This document shows, one piece after another, positions 16,491-24,805 of a DNA stretch of 42,517 nt (within the stretch, counting starts at the first letter, position 1; the number at the start of each line of letters is the position of its first letter). Both the position numbers and the translations under genes were made by a program. The notes beneath the pieces are model-generated. The model made no database searches, had not been told where the DNA came from, and saw only the letters and a list, made by a program, of their open reading frames with translations. Source of the DNA: CAYOBW01 sp964402115 (GTDB taxonomy: Bacteria > Verrucomicrobiota > Kiritimatiellia > UBA8416 > CAYOBW01); contig CAYOBW010000024.1 in the NCBI GenBank assembly GCA_964402115.1, forward strand, positions 1-42,517, in the 5' to 3' direction.

Positions 16491-18481
16491 GGCTGGGGTT
16501 CCTTGCCAGTGTTGTCTTCCAGGCGCACGGCGGCGGTGTTGACGAGCGAGACGGGGTCCGCGCGTCGCCCCGTGGCGCCCGGCGGCGGGGCCGTCACGAC
16601 ACGGTTGTCGCGCAGGACAGCGTCCCGTGTGTCGCGGAGCAGGATAGCCGTGCCGGGGAAGCCGCTGATTTCGTTGCCGGCAATGAGCAGGTTGCGGTGC
16701 AGCTTGTCGCCGCCGCTCTTGAACAGCGTGGCCCAGATGGCGGCGTGCTCCCGTTTCAAGCGACCACAGTCGAGGATCCGGTTGCGCCAAACCACGTAGT
16801 TCTCGGCCGCGAGGCCCTCGAACGGCGCGTTCCAGAACTCCACGCCACCGCCCCCCAGGTTCTCGAACACGTTTTCCTCGATGAGCCCGCCGTCGCCCTT
16901 GGCCAGCACACCGATGCGGCGGCCGTTGCGGGCGGTGTTGCGACGGAAGACGAACTGGTTGCACATGCGGCTGGCGTTGTAGACCTCCGTGATTTCCGCG
17001 TGTCCCGCCTTCTTGGCGGGCGAGAGCTGACCGGTGGTAAGCCCCTGGACGGGACGGTCTGTGACGACCTCCACCGTGCGCTGCGCGAACGTGGCGGAGA
17101 GGACCCTCGCCTCGGCCAGCTGTCGCCCCTGGTCCCTCTGGAAGAAGACGAGGCGGTCGCCGGTGCGCAGGTCAAGCCGGGCCTCGGCGCCATACTGGTC
17201 ATAGGGCTGATGCAGGTTGATCACCAGCCGCTCGGGCGCGGGCTGCGTCACTACGCTCATGGCGTAGCCGTTGATATGGCAGACGTCATCGCCGGTGTTC
17301 TCGAAGAGACAGCCTTCGATCCACGGGCCGGTCCGGGCATTGTGATGGTTGTTGCCGCCGTTGTTCACGGAAAGCGCGCGTCCCGGCTGGCGCTCCAGTT
17401 TGACGTGGAGGATGGCGTGGCGGTCGGCATAGAACGACCCCAGGCACTCGTTGGCCGCACTGCGGATGGTGAGGTTCAAGAAGACGACGTCTTCGCCGCC
17501 GGCAACGAACGCGCCGTGGCCTCCGCCCTCCCCACCCCAGCGCGGATCGAGCACGTAGATATCGCCGACGGAAAAGAGTCCCGCCGTCTTCGCGTGCTCC
17601 AGTTTGAACCGGAACCGTCGTCCCCCAAGCCGTTCAAAGCCGGCATGGGTCACGACCAGCTGGACGCCCCGCTTCATGGCGAAATCGTCGGCCTCCGTCA
17701 CGATCATGCCCTTGCGGTCGCGGTCAAAGACCGGCCAGTCGGTCGGGAGCGCATGACCGGGCAGGATGTCCGCTTCGATTTGGCCCGCCTGCGCGTCGAC
17801 CTTCACCACCCGCCCGGCGGTGTAAGCCGGAGGGTCGAAGTCCAGCGTGAAGTTCTTGACCAGCACCCGCCGACAGTTGCGCAGGTCCACCCACCCGACG
17901 GGACGCGGGAAGACGATGCTCGCGCCGCCGCCATCGATGGTAAGGTCGGTGACGTCCTTAAAGGCGATGAACGTCCTCGCAGCACCCGGATCCAGGCGGT
18001 AAGCGCCCTTCCCGAATCTCACCAGGGCCGGCGGGCCTGATGCGGCTTCAACGAAGGCCTTTTGAATTTCGGCGAACGTGGCACCGCTTTTGATCTCGAT
18101 GACACGCGCCGGTTGCCGCACGGAGAAAGCCCGCGCTGCCGACCAGGCCCCGACCGTCCCCCGCGCGTCCACAGCCGCCACCCGCCACCAGTAGGCGCCG
18201 GGCGTGAGTTCCCTGTCGGGCACGTACCAGCCGATAACGGCCGCGAGGCGGTCCTTGTCCACGACGTTGGCGAACGCCCTGTCGGAGGCAATCTGGATGT
18301 CATGCGAGGGCATTTCCGCCGGCGCGGGCGTGACACGCCGCTGCCACTGGAAGTGCGGAATGCCGGTGGTCAGCACCGCCCCGTCGATCGGCTCGACGAG
18401 GCCAGGCGCGTCGGCGGCGTGCAGCGCGGCAAGCGGCGCCAGCAGAAAGGCACCAAGGAGCGTGTGGGCGAGACAGCTCAT
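16487..18481 (-). CDS. secreted parallel beta-helix protein with N-terminal Fn3-like domain, GH110-like
   Basis: 664 aa from ATG 18481, preceded by AAGG at 8 nt; the open extension to 18559 is not used. Signal peptide LLGAFLLAPLAALHAADA. Residues 27-125 look like a fibronectin-III/wrapper domain (PIDGAVLTTGIPHFQWQ, WWRVAAVDARGTVGAWS). From about 130 it becomes a right-handed beta-helix; a D-P-P-A-Y-T-A-G block (216-223) and NTGDDVCHINGYAM (395-408) correspond to blocks of the protein at 4034-5797. D398/D399 are the candidate catalytic pair. Several asparagine-rich coils (SVNNGGNNHHNA) follow the helix ladder. A GH110-type alpha-galactosidase is the nearest known architecture but this is inference. 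Confidence 0.82.
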   Translation of the reverse strand: MSCLAHTLLGAFLLAPLAALHAADAPGLVEPIDGAVLTTGIPHFQWQRRVTPAPAEMPSHDIQIASDRAFANVVDKDRLAAVIGWYVPDRELTPGAYWWRVAAVDARGTVGAWSAARAFSVRQPARVIEIKSGATFAEIQKAFVEAASGPPALVRFGKGAYRLDPGAARTFIAFKDVTDLTIDGGGASIVFPRPVGWVDLRNCRRVLVKNFTLDFDPPAYTAGRVVKVDAQAGQIEADILPGHALPTDWPVFDRDRKGMIVTEADDFAMKRGVQLVVTHAGFERLGGRRFRFKLEHAKTAGLFSVGDIYVLDPRWGGEGGGHGAFVAGGEDVVFLNLTIRSAANECLGSFYADRHAILHVKLERQPGRALSVNNGGNNHHNARTGPWIEGCLFENTGDDVCHINGYAMSVVTQPAPERLVINLHQPYDQYGAEARLDLRTGDRLVFFQRDQGRQLAEARVLSATFAQRTVEVVTDRPVQGLTTGQLSPAKKAGHAEITEVYNASRMCNQFVFRRNTARNGRRIGVLAKGDGGLIEENVFENLGGGGVEFWNAPFEGLAAENYVVWRNRILDCGRLKREHAAIWATLFKSGGDKLHRNLLIAGNEISGFPGTAILLRDTRDAVLRDNRVVTAPPPGATGRRADPVSLVNTAAVRLEDNTGKEPQP

Positions 18482-18531
18482 GGCATCGGCCTTGCGTTCA
18501 CGAACTTGAAAACTCCATCGCGAGCGGTCAT
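18478..18531 (-). other. relay mini-ORF, 17 codons, bridging 18528 stop and 18481 start
   Basis: ATG 18531-18529 overlaps the TGA of the sialidase-fold gene (ATGA), and the mini-ORF's TGA (18480-18478) overlaps the ATG of the beta-helix gene (ATGA). A purine-rich AAGGCGGAACG sits directly upstream. The peptide is MTARDGVFKFVNARPMP, with no recognisable function. It spans exactly the 46-bp spacer between the two genes. Confidence 0.42.
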
Positions 18532-19661
18532 CGTTCCGCCTTGAATATCGTGGCCGCAATGTGCTGGCGCGGGTTGGCGGCGGTTGCGAAGTAGTAAAAG
18601 ACGATGAGCTTCCCGTCGGGGCGTTGCGCCAGGCGCGGATAGCCGAAGTCGGCGTCGCCGAGCTTGTCCGGCTTGAAGTCGTCGCGCAGAATCACTTCCC
18701 CGCTCCACGTCTGACCTTTGTCGCCGCTGAAACGCGCGATCATGCGGCGGGACTTCCGGTCGCCATAGGCGCAGCAGAGTGTGCCATCGCGCAACTTCGC
18801 GAGCGCGGGCGGGTTTCCGTTGCCCGCGCCGGTCGAGCCGACCTCGGAACGCAGCGCCCAGTTCTTCCCGCCGTCGCGGGAGAAGTAGGCGTCGATCCAG
18901 CACCGGTCCTCCTTGTCCGCCCGTCTCCGGACCGCGCTGACGAGGTCATCCTCGCCGACGAGCACCGTCGACGGCATCACCGCGCGGAACCGATCGGACG
19001 GCGGAACGATCCAGTTCACAAAATGGAAGGTCGCGCCGCCGTCGTCCGTGCGTGCGACGTAGGCGCGGTCCTGCACCAGCGGCTTCCCGGCAGGCCTCGA
19101 CGCCAGAAAGACGAGGCACGATTTCGCGCTCAGCGGCACGTAATCCGTGCGCGGTGTCTGTTCGCGGCCTGCTTGCTCCGGCTCGTCGTTCAGTCCATTG
19201 AAACGAAACGGACCGCGCCACGCGTGGCCGCGGTTCGTGCTGACGAATAGCGCTCCGTCCTTGTCGTCGGAACCGTGATACGCAGAGCCCACGCAGCGCA
19301 TCGCAAAATCCGGATTCGCAAAATCAATCCCGCCGGGACACGCCACCGCGTTCGTCACATCGCCGACGAATGACTCCGGGTCTTCCAGCGTCCACGACTC
19401 CCCCGCGTCGGTGCTCCGGACGAGCACCGATCGGTACGGCTCGACAATGTTGTGTCCCGGCTGTTCCTTGTACTCACCGAGCGCGCAGCCGACAAGAATC
19501 TCGCGCCCGCCGTCCCACGTCCAGAGACCGTTGTTCGCCGGCCAACCCGCGAAGCGCTCGGGCACGTCCAGCACGACCAGATGCCGCAGTCCGTCCGCGG
19601 CAAACCCGCAATGCACCGCGAGCGTCATCATGCAACCAAGCCTGACAACCGTCTTCTTCAT
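18528..19661 (-). CDS. secreted sialidase-fold (BNR/Asp-box) protein
   Basis: 377 aa from ATG 19661, with AAAGG 6 nt upstream. A GTG at 19721, overlapping the previous stop as GTGA, is in frame and would add 20 residues before the signal peptide; an ATG at 19685 is a third option. Signal peptide RLGCMMTLAVHCGFAADG. At least five Asp-box-like turns are visible (RSTDAGESWTL near 82, STNRGHAW, RTDDGGATF, SRDGGKNW, SGDKGQTW), marking a six-bladed propeller. The arginine-bearing F/Y-R-I-P motif of true sialidases is not visible near the N-terminus, so hydrolysis of sialic acid is doubtful; another exo-glycosidase of the propeller group or a binding role is possible. Confidence 0.82.
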   Translation of the reverse strand: MKKTVVRLGCMMTLAVHCGFAADGLRHLVVLDVPERFAGWPANNGLWTWDGGREILVGCALGEYKEQPGHNIVEPYRSVLVRSTDAGESWTLEDPESFVGDVTNAVACPGGIDFANPDFAMRCVGSAYHGSDDKDGALFVSTNRGHAWRGPFRFNGLNDEPEQAGREQTPRTDYVPLSAKSCLVFLASRPAGKPLVQDRAYVARTDDGGATFHFVNWIVPPSDRFRAVMPSTVLVGEDDLVSAVRRRADKEDRCWIDAYFSRDGGKNWALRSEVGSTGAGNGNPPALAKLRDGTLCCAYGDRKSRRMIARFSGDKGQTWSGEVILRDDFKPDKLGDADFGYPRLAQRPDGKLIVFYYFATAANPRQHIAATIFKAER

Positions 19662-19717
19662 CTGTCGCCTTTCATGGCTTCCCATGCCAGCCGCCCTGCG
19701 CAAGGGCGCTGGCGGTC

Positions 19718-19987
19718 TCACGATAACCCTGGGTGTAGAAAGCCCGGCGCCCCCATGCGGACGACGCGCCGGTAGTCGGCCGGGGTGTAACGGATGGTCG
19801 CCTTGCCGTGCTCGGTGATGGCGACATAGCCACCGGGAACACGCTGGCGCCCCTGCTCATCGCGCAAGACGACGTTGGTCGAACCGCCGTCGGCGAGAGC
19901 CGTCGCGGCCAGCAAAACCGGCAGCTGCGCGGCGAGCGTCCGCAGGCTGCTCCGCCGCACGCGCGCTCGCAGACCGCTTCCCGTCAT
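19718..19987 (-). pseudogene. truncated N-terminal remnant of a GH5-like secreted hydrolase
   Basis: An 89-codon ORF with ATG 19987 overlapping the upstream sulfatase stop (ATGA) and GGGGGG/AGGA just before it. It has a signal-peptide-like segment (AAQLPVLLAATALADGG) and then a soluble start ending YTPADYRRVVRMGA followed by a short unrelated tail. The x-D-Y-x-R-x-x-R-M-G string resembles the first barrel helix of GH5-like enzymes (compare RQDFQRMKRMGMN in the gene at 1-1206), so about 300 or more residues appear to be missing. Its TGA forms a GTGA with an in-frame GTG of the next gene. A stem-like CCGCCCTGCGC / GGGCGCTGGCGG lies at the break. A genuine small secreted protein is the alternative reading. 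Confidence 0.5.
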
Positions 19988-21924
19988 TGGTCCTGCCCCC
20001 CGGACTCCGCCCTCTTCGCCCTCGGGGACTTGCCCGCGCCGTCTGGCTGGCCGGCATTGAAACGCTCGAGGAAGTCGGCCTGCAGGCGGCTCACGTAGCT
20101 GTTGGCCCGACCCACGGCGTTGGGATCCCTGCCCGGCGTGGCCCGGACGCTTTCGATCAGCGGCTCCGCCTTTGCACCGAGTGCATCGATGGCGTTCATT
20201 GCGGCGATGGCGGCATAGGCGCTGGTCCGGGTGGGATCGGCGGCTGCTTTCAGCGTGGCCAGGGCACGCTCGAGATCCGCCGCGTCGCCGTAGCGTCCAA
20301 GGGCTTCGGCGGCGGCCACGCGCACGCTCGCCGAGGTATCCGCGAGCGCGGCCAGCAATTCGGCCCTGCCGGCGGCCACCGCCGCCTGGCCGCGCATCAG
20401 CAGGCCCGCCGCCCCCCAGTAGCGGACGCCGCTGTCGGCATCGCCCAGGTATTTCCGCAACTCCGGCGCCGCGTCGGGCTGCAGCAGGGTGGCGAGCTCC
20501 GCGGCTGCGAAGATGCGCTCGAAATCATAGCGTTGGGGATTATGCCCCATGTCGTAGGGCGCATCGTTGCCGGCACGCTCGTGCACCTCGGCCTCTGCGA
20601 GAAAACCGGTGTCGCGGATCTTGCGGGCGAGATTCTGTTCGGCCTGCCGGAGTTTCTGCAACGTCGCCTGGTGTTCCGGCGCGGCGGCCAGGTTACGGAC
20701 TTCGTCGGGATCGTTTGCCAGGTCGTAGAGTTCCTCCGGCGCCTTGGGCGTCTTCCAGAAGAGCGCCTGAGCTTCGGTGGCCCGGCCCGCGGTGAACCAC
20801 TTCCACCAGATCTGCGTGGTCGGCGTCTGAAACTGGAAGTTCACGTGCTGGCCCTGCGAGCGGTGCGGCATGTAGTTGCGCAGGTACACGAAGCGGCCGT
20901 CAGTCACGCTGCGGACCATGTCGGGCCGCTCGTCCATGCGGCCGCGGAAGCCATAGATGAACGGCTGCGGAGCTTCCTGGAATTCCCCGGCGAACGCGTG
21001 CCCGTGCATCCAGTCGGGCGGCTGGATGCCCGCCAGGCTGAGCAGGGTCGGCCCGAAGTCCACGAAGCTGATCAACCGGTCCGACTTCGCCCCGGGCGCG
21101 TATTCCTTCGGCGCGAGAGACCGCCACTTCTCCGGAAAATAGACCACCACCGGAACCTGCAACCCCGAGTTGCACGGCCACCGCTTGCTGCGCGGCATGC
21201 CGCTGCCGTGGTCCGCCCAGTAGAACACGATCGTATCCCCGGCGAGACCCGCGTCCTCGAGTTCCTTGAGGTGCTGACCCGCGATGGCGTCGGCCGCGGT
21301 GACGGTGTCGTAGTACTGCGCCCAATCCTGCCGCACCTCGGGCGTGTCGGGATGATAGGCGGGCACCCGGACCTTGGCGGGATCGTGCACGGCTTTATGC
21401 GGACGTCTGCGGAGCTGGCCTTCGTGGCTGGCCGTCGCATTGAAGACGGCGAAGAACGGCTGGCCGTCCGCGCGGTTCTTCCAGTGCGCCGCCCCGGAGG
21501 ACACATCCCAGACCTGGCCGGGCTTGGTCAGGTTGTAGTCCTCCTTGCTGTTGTTGGAGCAGTAGTAGCCGGCCGCGCGAAGGAGCTGCGGGAACATCTT
21601 CAGTTTGGCGGGCAGGGGCACCTCGCTGCGCATGTGCTCGGCGCCCAGCGCCGGCGGGAACATGCCCGTGATGATGGCGGTGCGGGTCGGGGCGCACACG
21701 GGTGCGGCAGCCCACGCGTGCTTGAAAAGCATCCCTCGCGCGGCGAGCCGGTCCACGTTGGGCGTGGTCGCGTAGGCATCGCCGTAGCAGCCCATCTGCG
21801 GGCCGTGATCCTCGCTGGACAGCCAGAGGATGTTGGGCTTCCCCGCGGGCGCAGCGGCGGCGTGCGGCGCCAGCATTGAAGCCGGCAGCAGGGCGGCGAT
21901 CCAGATCAGGGGGCGTCGTTTCAT
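19984..21924 (-). CDS. secreted S1 sulfatase with C-terminal HEAT-like repeats
   Basis: 646 aa from ATG 21924, ATGA-coupled to the upstream gene and preceded by AAGGAA; the open extension to 22011 is rejected. Signal peptide MKRRPLIWIAALLPASMLAP and on to residue 27. The metal block is NILWLSSEDHGPQMGCYG (E-D rather than D-D) and the formylglycine site is C77-A-P-T-R-T-A-I-I-T-G, with Thr in place of the usual Ser. Later: NNSKEDYNL, FNATASHEGQL, WADHGSGMPRSKRWPCNSG and ELYDLANDPDEVRNLA. After the normal sulfatase end, from about residue 510, come alanine-rich helical repeats (PELRKYLGDADSGVRYWGA, ASVRVAAAEALGRYGD) of HEAT type, about 100 residues. The repeat domain may bind a partner or substrate. 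Related to the sulfatase at 38508-39926. Confidence 0.92.
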   Translation of the reverse strand: MKRRPLIWIAALLPASMLAPHAAAAPAGKPNILWLSSEDHGPQMGCYGDAYATTPNVDRLAARGMLFKHAWAAAPVCAPTRTAIITGMFPPALGAEHMRSEVPLPAKLKMFPQLLRAAGYYCSNNSKEDYNLTKPGQVWDVSSGAAHWKNRADGQPFFAVFNATASHEGQLRRRPHKAVHDPAKVRVPAYHPDTPEVRQDWAQYYDTVTAADAIAGQHLKELEDAGLAGDTIVFYWADHGSGMPRSKRWPCNSGLQVPVVVYFPEKWRSLAPKEYAPGAKSDRLISFVDFGPTLLSLAGIQPPDWMHGHAFAGEFQEAPQPFIYGFRGRMDERPDMVRSVTDGRFVYLRNYMPHRSQGQHVNFQFQTPTTQIWWKWFTAGRATEAQALFWKTPKAPEELYDLANDPDEVRNLAAAPEHQATLQKLRQAEQNLARKIRDTGFLAEAEVHERAGNDAPYDMGHNPQRYDFERIFAAAELATLLQPDAAPELRKYLGDADSGVRYWGAAGLLMRGQAAVAAGRAELLAALADTSASVRVAAAEALGRYGDAADLERALATLKAAADPTRTSAYAAIAAMNAIDALGAKAEPLIESVRATPGRDPNAVGRANSYVSRLQADFLERFNAGQPDGAGKSPRAKRAESGGQDQ

Positions 21925-23258
21925 CGGGTTCCTTTCTTCTGCTTGCCAGCGGCGCCGTCTCCATTCCAGCGGTTGTCGATCCAGCGCGGCGGTTCGTTCC
22001 GGGCATTCCACTCATCCCACAGGGTCTGGAGTTTCGCGACCCGCTCCGGTTCCCGCGCCGCAAGATCGGTTTTCTCGCCAAGATCGCGGGCGAGATTGAA
22101 CAGGCGCGGGGCGTCGTTGATGTGCGCTTTCACCAGTTTCCAGTCGCCCTGCCGCACGCCGTATTGGACGCCGAAACGCCAATAAAGCGCGTCGTGCGGC
22201 GCGGCTTCGGTCCGGCCCTCGAGCAACGGCAGCAGGTTCGCGCCGTCGAGCTTCCACTCCGCCTCCACGACGCCGCCGGCCGCCGCGATGGCGGTCGGGA
22301 CAACGTCGAGTTGGATGACGGGGTGGTCCACCACGCGCCCGGCGGGAATGCGGCCCTTCCACTGCACGATGAAGGGCACGTGGATGCCGCCCTCCCACAA
22401 CGTCCATTTCGTGCCGCGCAGCGGGCCGTTGCTGGGTGCGCCGCCCGGACCGCCGTTGTCGCTGAAGAAGAAGACCAGCGTGTTCTCCTCGATGCTAAGC
22501 TCGCGCAAACGCGTCAGCACCCGGCCGATGATGTCGTCCATCTGCATGATGTCGGCTGCGTACTTGCGGCGGTTGGCGGGGGCGAGCGTGTCGCATTTGC
22601 CTAACCAAGGCTGCGGCCCGACGTACGGACCGTGAACGGCGGAGAACGGCAGGTAGAGCAGGAACGGCTCCTGCGCGTGCCGGTCGATGAACGCGAGCGC
22701 CTCACGGCCGAAGGCTTCCATGTGGTTGGCCGGCGTGGCGACCACGTTGGTGCCCCGGTAGATCGGCACCTGACCGCCTTGTGCGGCGATGCCAAACGGA
22801 AAGAAGCCGTAGAACTCGTCGAACCCGCGGTCGGTCGGCCGATAGCCCGCGTCGGAACCGATGTGCCATTTGCCGACCATGCCCGTCGCGTAGCCGAGCG
22901 CCTTCAGCCGCTGGGCAAACGTAACCGGCCGGATGTCGAGCGCGCGCGGGCCTTTATCGGTCGGCGCGGCCTTGCCCTCCGCGTTGGCATCGAAGCCGAA
23001 GCGCTGCTGGTAGCGCCCGCTTACCAGCCCCGCCCGGGTCGGGCTGCACACGCAGCCGCTCGTGTAACCGTTGCTGAAGCGCACGCCGTTTCTGGCAAGC
23101 GCGTCGATCTGCGGCGTCGGGATATCCGTGCAGCCCTGGACGCCACAATCGGCGAATCCCATGTCATCGGCCACGATGAGCAGGATATTCGGCCGCTCGG
23201 CGGCCATGACAGCCGCGGACGCCGCCAGCGTCACCCACGCAATGACTATGCATTTCAT
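21921..23258 (-). CDS. secreted S1 sulfatase, GALNS/ARSA-like
   Basis: 445 aa from ATG 23258, with GGAAGG 6 nt upstream. Signal peptide MKCIVIAWVTLAASAAVMAA. Metal ligands in NILLIVADDMGFADCGVQG (D31/D32), formylglycine site C71-S-P-T-R-A-G-L-V-S-G-R-Y. Then MVGKWHIG, FSAVHGPYVGPQPW, FFFSDNGGPGGAPSNGPLRGTK, EGGIHVPFIVQWKG and a C-terminal RLFNLARDLGEKTDLAA. G-K-W-H and F-S-D-N-G-G are the GalNAc-6-sulfatase/arylsulfatase A hallmarks. Paralogue of the sulfatase at 27647-29035. It is the only gene of the middle block not overlapping its upstream neighbour (68-bp gap after a TAG), though a five-codon ATG frame covering the Shine-Dalgarno ends on its start codon. Confidence 0.93.
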   Translation of the reverse strand: MKCIVIAWVTLAASAAVMAAERPNILLIVADDMGFADCGVQGCTDIPTPQIDALARNGVRFSNGYTSGCVCSPTRAGLVSGRYQQRFGFDANAEGKAAPTDKGPRALDIRPVTFAQRLKALGYATGMVGKWHIGSDAGYRPTDRGFDEFYGFFPFGIAAQGGQVPIYRGTNVVATPANHMEAFGREALAFIDRHAQEPFLLYLPFSAVHGPYVGPQPWLGKCDTLAPANRRKYAADIMQMDDIIGRVLTRLRELSIEENTLVFFFSDNGGPGGAPSNGPLRGTKWTLWEGGIHVPFIVQWKGRIPAGRVVDHPVIQLDVVPTAIAAAGGVVEAEWKLDGANLLPLLEGRTEAAPHDALYWRFGVQYGVRQGDWKLVKAHINDAPRLFNLARDLGEKTDLAAREPERVAKLQTLWDEWNARNEPPRWIDNRWNGDGAAGKQKKGTR

Positions 23259-23326
23259 GCGCTGCCTTCCATTAAGTCGCCCTCGACGCCCTGCCTGCCC
23301 GCAGCGCCTCGCACGCCGGAGCCCGG

Positions 23327-24805
23327 CTACTTCTTCCCGGGTTGTTGTGCTGTCTCAGGACCGAACGGCATCGGTTTCACGTCATCGGCCAGCAAGGCGG
23401 CCACCAGCGGATCGTTCTGTTCCCTGCCGAACCGCGCGAGCAGCGCGCGGTGTTCGAGCAGCACCGGGCGATACTGCGGATCGGTGGCGAGGTCGTTCAG
23501 CTCACCCGGGTCGGCCTGCAGGTCCACGAGCGACTCGCGCTGCCGGCCGCGGGTGTACACGCAGTACTTGTAGCGCTCCGTGCGAACCATGCGGCCTTCC
23601 ATGGCAGGCTTCAGGCCGTCGAGCACGCCGGCCTGCGCCATGTCGTTTTCGACGATCACATACGAGTTCCAGTCGGTGACCGGCTGTCCCAGCGCCAGCG
23701 GCAGCAGACTGCGGCCGGGCAGCTTCTTCGGCGTCTTCAGCCCCGCGGCGTCCAGCAAGGTGGGCAGGATATCGATCCCCGTGTTGATCAGCTTGTCCGA
23801 GGTCCCCGCGGGCGTCCTGCCCTTCCAGCAGACAATCAGCGGCACGCGCGCCGATTCCTCGTAGAACACGGTCTTCTGATTAAACCCGTGCGCCCCCGCG
23901 CAGTCGCCGTGATCGGAGGTGAAGACGATCAGGGTGTTCTCCTCCAGTCCAGCCTGGCGCAAGCCCTCCAGCAGGCGCCCGCTAGCCTGGTCCACCAGCT
24001 CGGCCATGCGGTAGTAGCCCCAGCGGTGCCGGCGCCAGTCGTCGACCGTGAACTTGCCGACGGGAAACGGGCCATCCGCCACCTGGTAGGCGCGCCGCAT
24101 CAAGGTCATGCCATCCGGCTCGTTCCGCGGCGGCGCGAGGTTGAAGGGGGCGGGCGGAAGCTGGTCCAGCGCCGGCGGCTCGCCGATCTCCCCGCAGTTC
24201 AAAGCCTGCTTGCGCCCGGCGAGCCGACGCGCCCATTCGCAGATGTTGTGCGGGTTCAGGAAGCTGGCCACCAGCAGGAACGGCCGGTCGTGCGGCCGGG
24301 CAAGAAACTGCAGGGCGCCATCGGCCACGGCGGCGTCGTGTCCGCCGGCACTCTTGCCCTTCATGATCTCGAAGCCATGCGTCTGCGGGTCCTTCTCCTT
24401 GAAACACAGATGCCACTTGCCGCTGTACGCAGTGTCGTAGCCGGCGTCCTTGAAGTAGCGGCCCAGGCTGACGAATTGCGCCGGATCCAGCCCGCCGCGG
24501 GGGCCGTCGTTCTGCGTCACGCCCGTCTGGTGCGGATAGAGGCCGGTGAAGACCGAGTTCCGATACGGCATGCACAGCGGGTTGGAGCTGTAGGCACGCG
24601 TGAAGAGCATGCCGCGGGCGGCCAGGCCGTCCATCGCGGGCGTGTGGAGGTACTGCCGGCCCATCCGGCAGCTCATCACGTCGGCAAACTGCTGGTCGGT
24701 GATGATGAACAACACGTTGGGCGGTTTGGCCGCCGGCGCGGCGGCTTGCAGCGCAACCGGCGCAGCCAACAGCAGGACGGCGAGGGCGATGTTTTTCATA
24801 GTCAT
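23327..24805 (-). CDS. secreted S1 sulfatase with CMPYR formylglycine motif
   Basis: 492 aa from ATG 24805, the start that overlaps the upstream TGA as ATGA; ATG 24799 two codons later is nearly equivalent, and the open extension to 25123 is rejected. Signal peptide IALAVLLLAAPVALQAAA. Metal block NVLFIITDQQFADVMSC; formylglycine site C78-M-P-Y-R-N-S-V-F-T-G, with Tyr where Ser or Thr is usual. Then YSGKWHLCFKE, ASFLNPHNICEW, FTSDHGDCAGAHGFNQKTVFYEE and SLVDLQADPGELNDLA. Clear paralogue of the TDQQ sulfatase at 12120-13514. No Shine-Dalgarno is visible (TTCTTCCCACACCTCTGAA upstream), so translation probably depends on coupling. Confidence 0.92.
   Translation of the reverse strand: MTMKNIALAVLLLAAPVALQAAAPAAKPPNVLFIITDQQFADVMSCRMGRQYLHTPAMDGLAARGMLFTRAYSSNPLCMPYRNSVFTGLYPHQTGVTQNDGPRGGLDPAQFVSLGRYFKDAGYDTAYSGKWHLCFKEKDPQTHGFEIMKGKSAGGHDAAVADGALQFLARPHDRPFLLVASFLNPHNICEWARRLAGRKQALNCGEIGEPPALDQLPPAPFNLAPPRNEPDGMTLMRRAYQVADGPFPVGKFTVDDWRRHRWGYYRMAELVDQASGRLLEGLRQAGLEENTLIVFTSDHGDCAGAHGFNQKTVFYEESARVPLIVCWKGRTPAGTSDKLINTGIDILPTLLDAAGLKTPKKLPGRSLLPLALGQPVTDWNSYVIVENDMAQAGVLDGLKPAMEGRMVRTERYKYCVYTRGRQRESLVDLQADPGELNDLATDPQYRPVLLEHRALLARFGREQNDPLVAALLADDVKPMPFGPETAQQPGKK

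Noticed and set aside
16382..18040. Plus-strand open frame of about 550 codons opposite the beta-helix gene
   Set aside because: Antisense shadow of a recognisable protein; no signal peptide or domain.
19672..19860. Small minus-strand ORF overlapping the GH5-like remnant in another frame
   Set aside because: The competing frame has a coupled start, a signal peptide and a recognisable motif; this one is a shadow with no start signal.
20000..21879. Plus-strand open frame of about 630 codons opposite the HEAT-fused sulfatase
   Set aside because: The minus strand encodes a full sulfatase with all motifs; this frame is a composition shadow.
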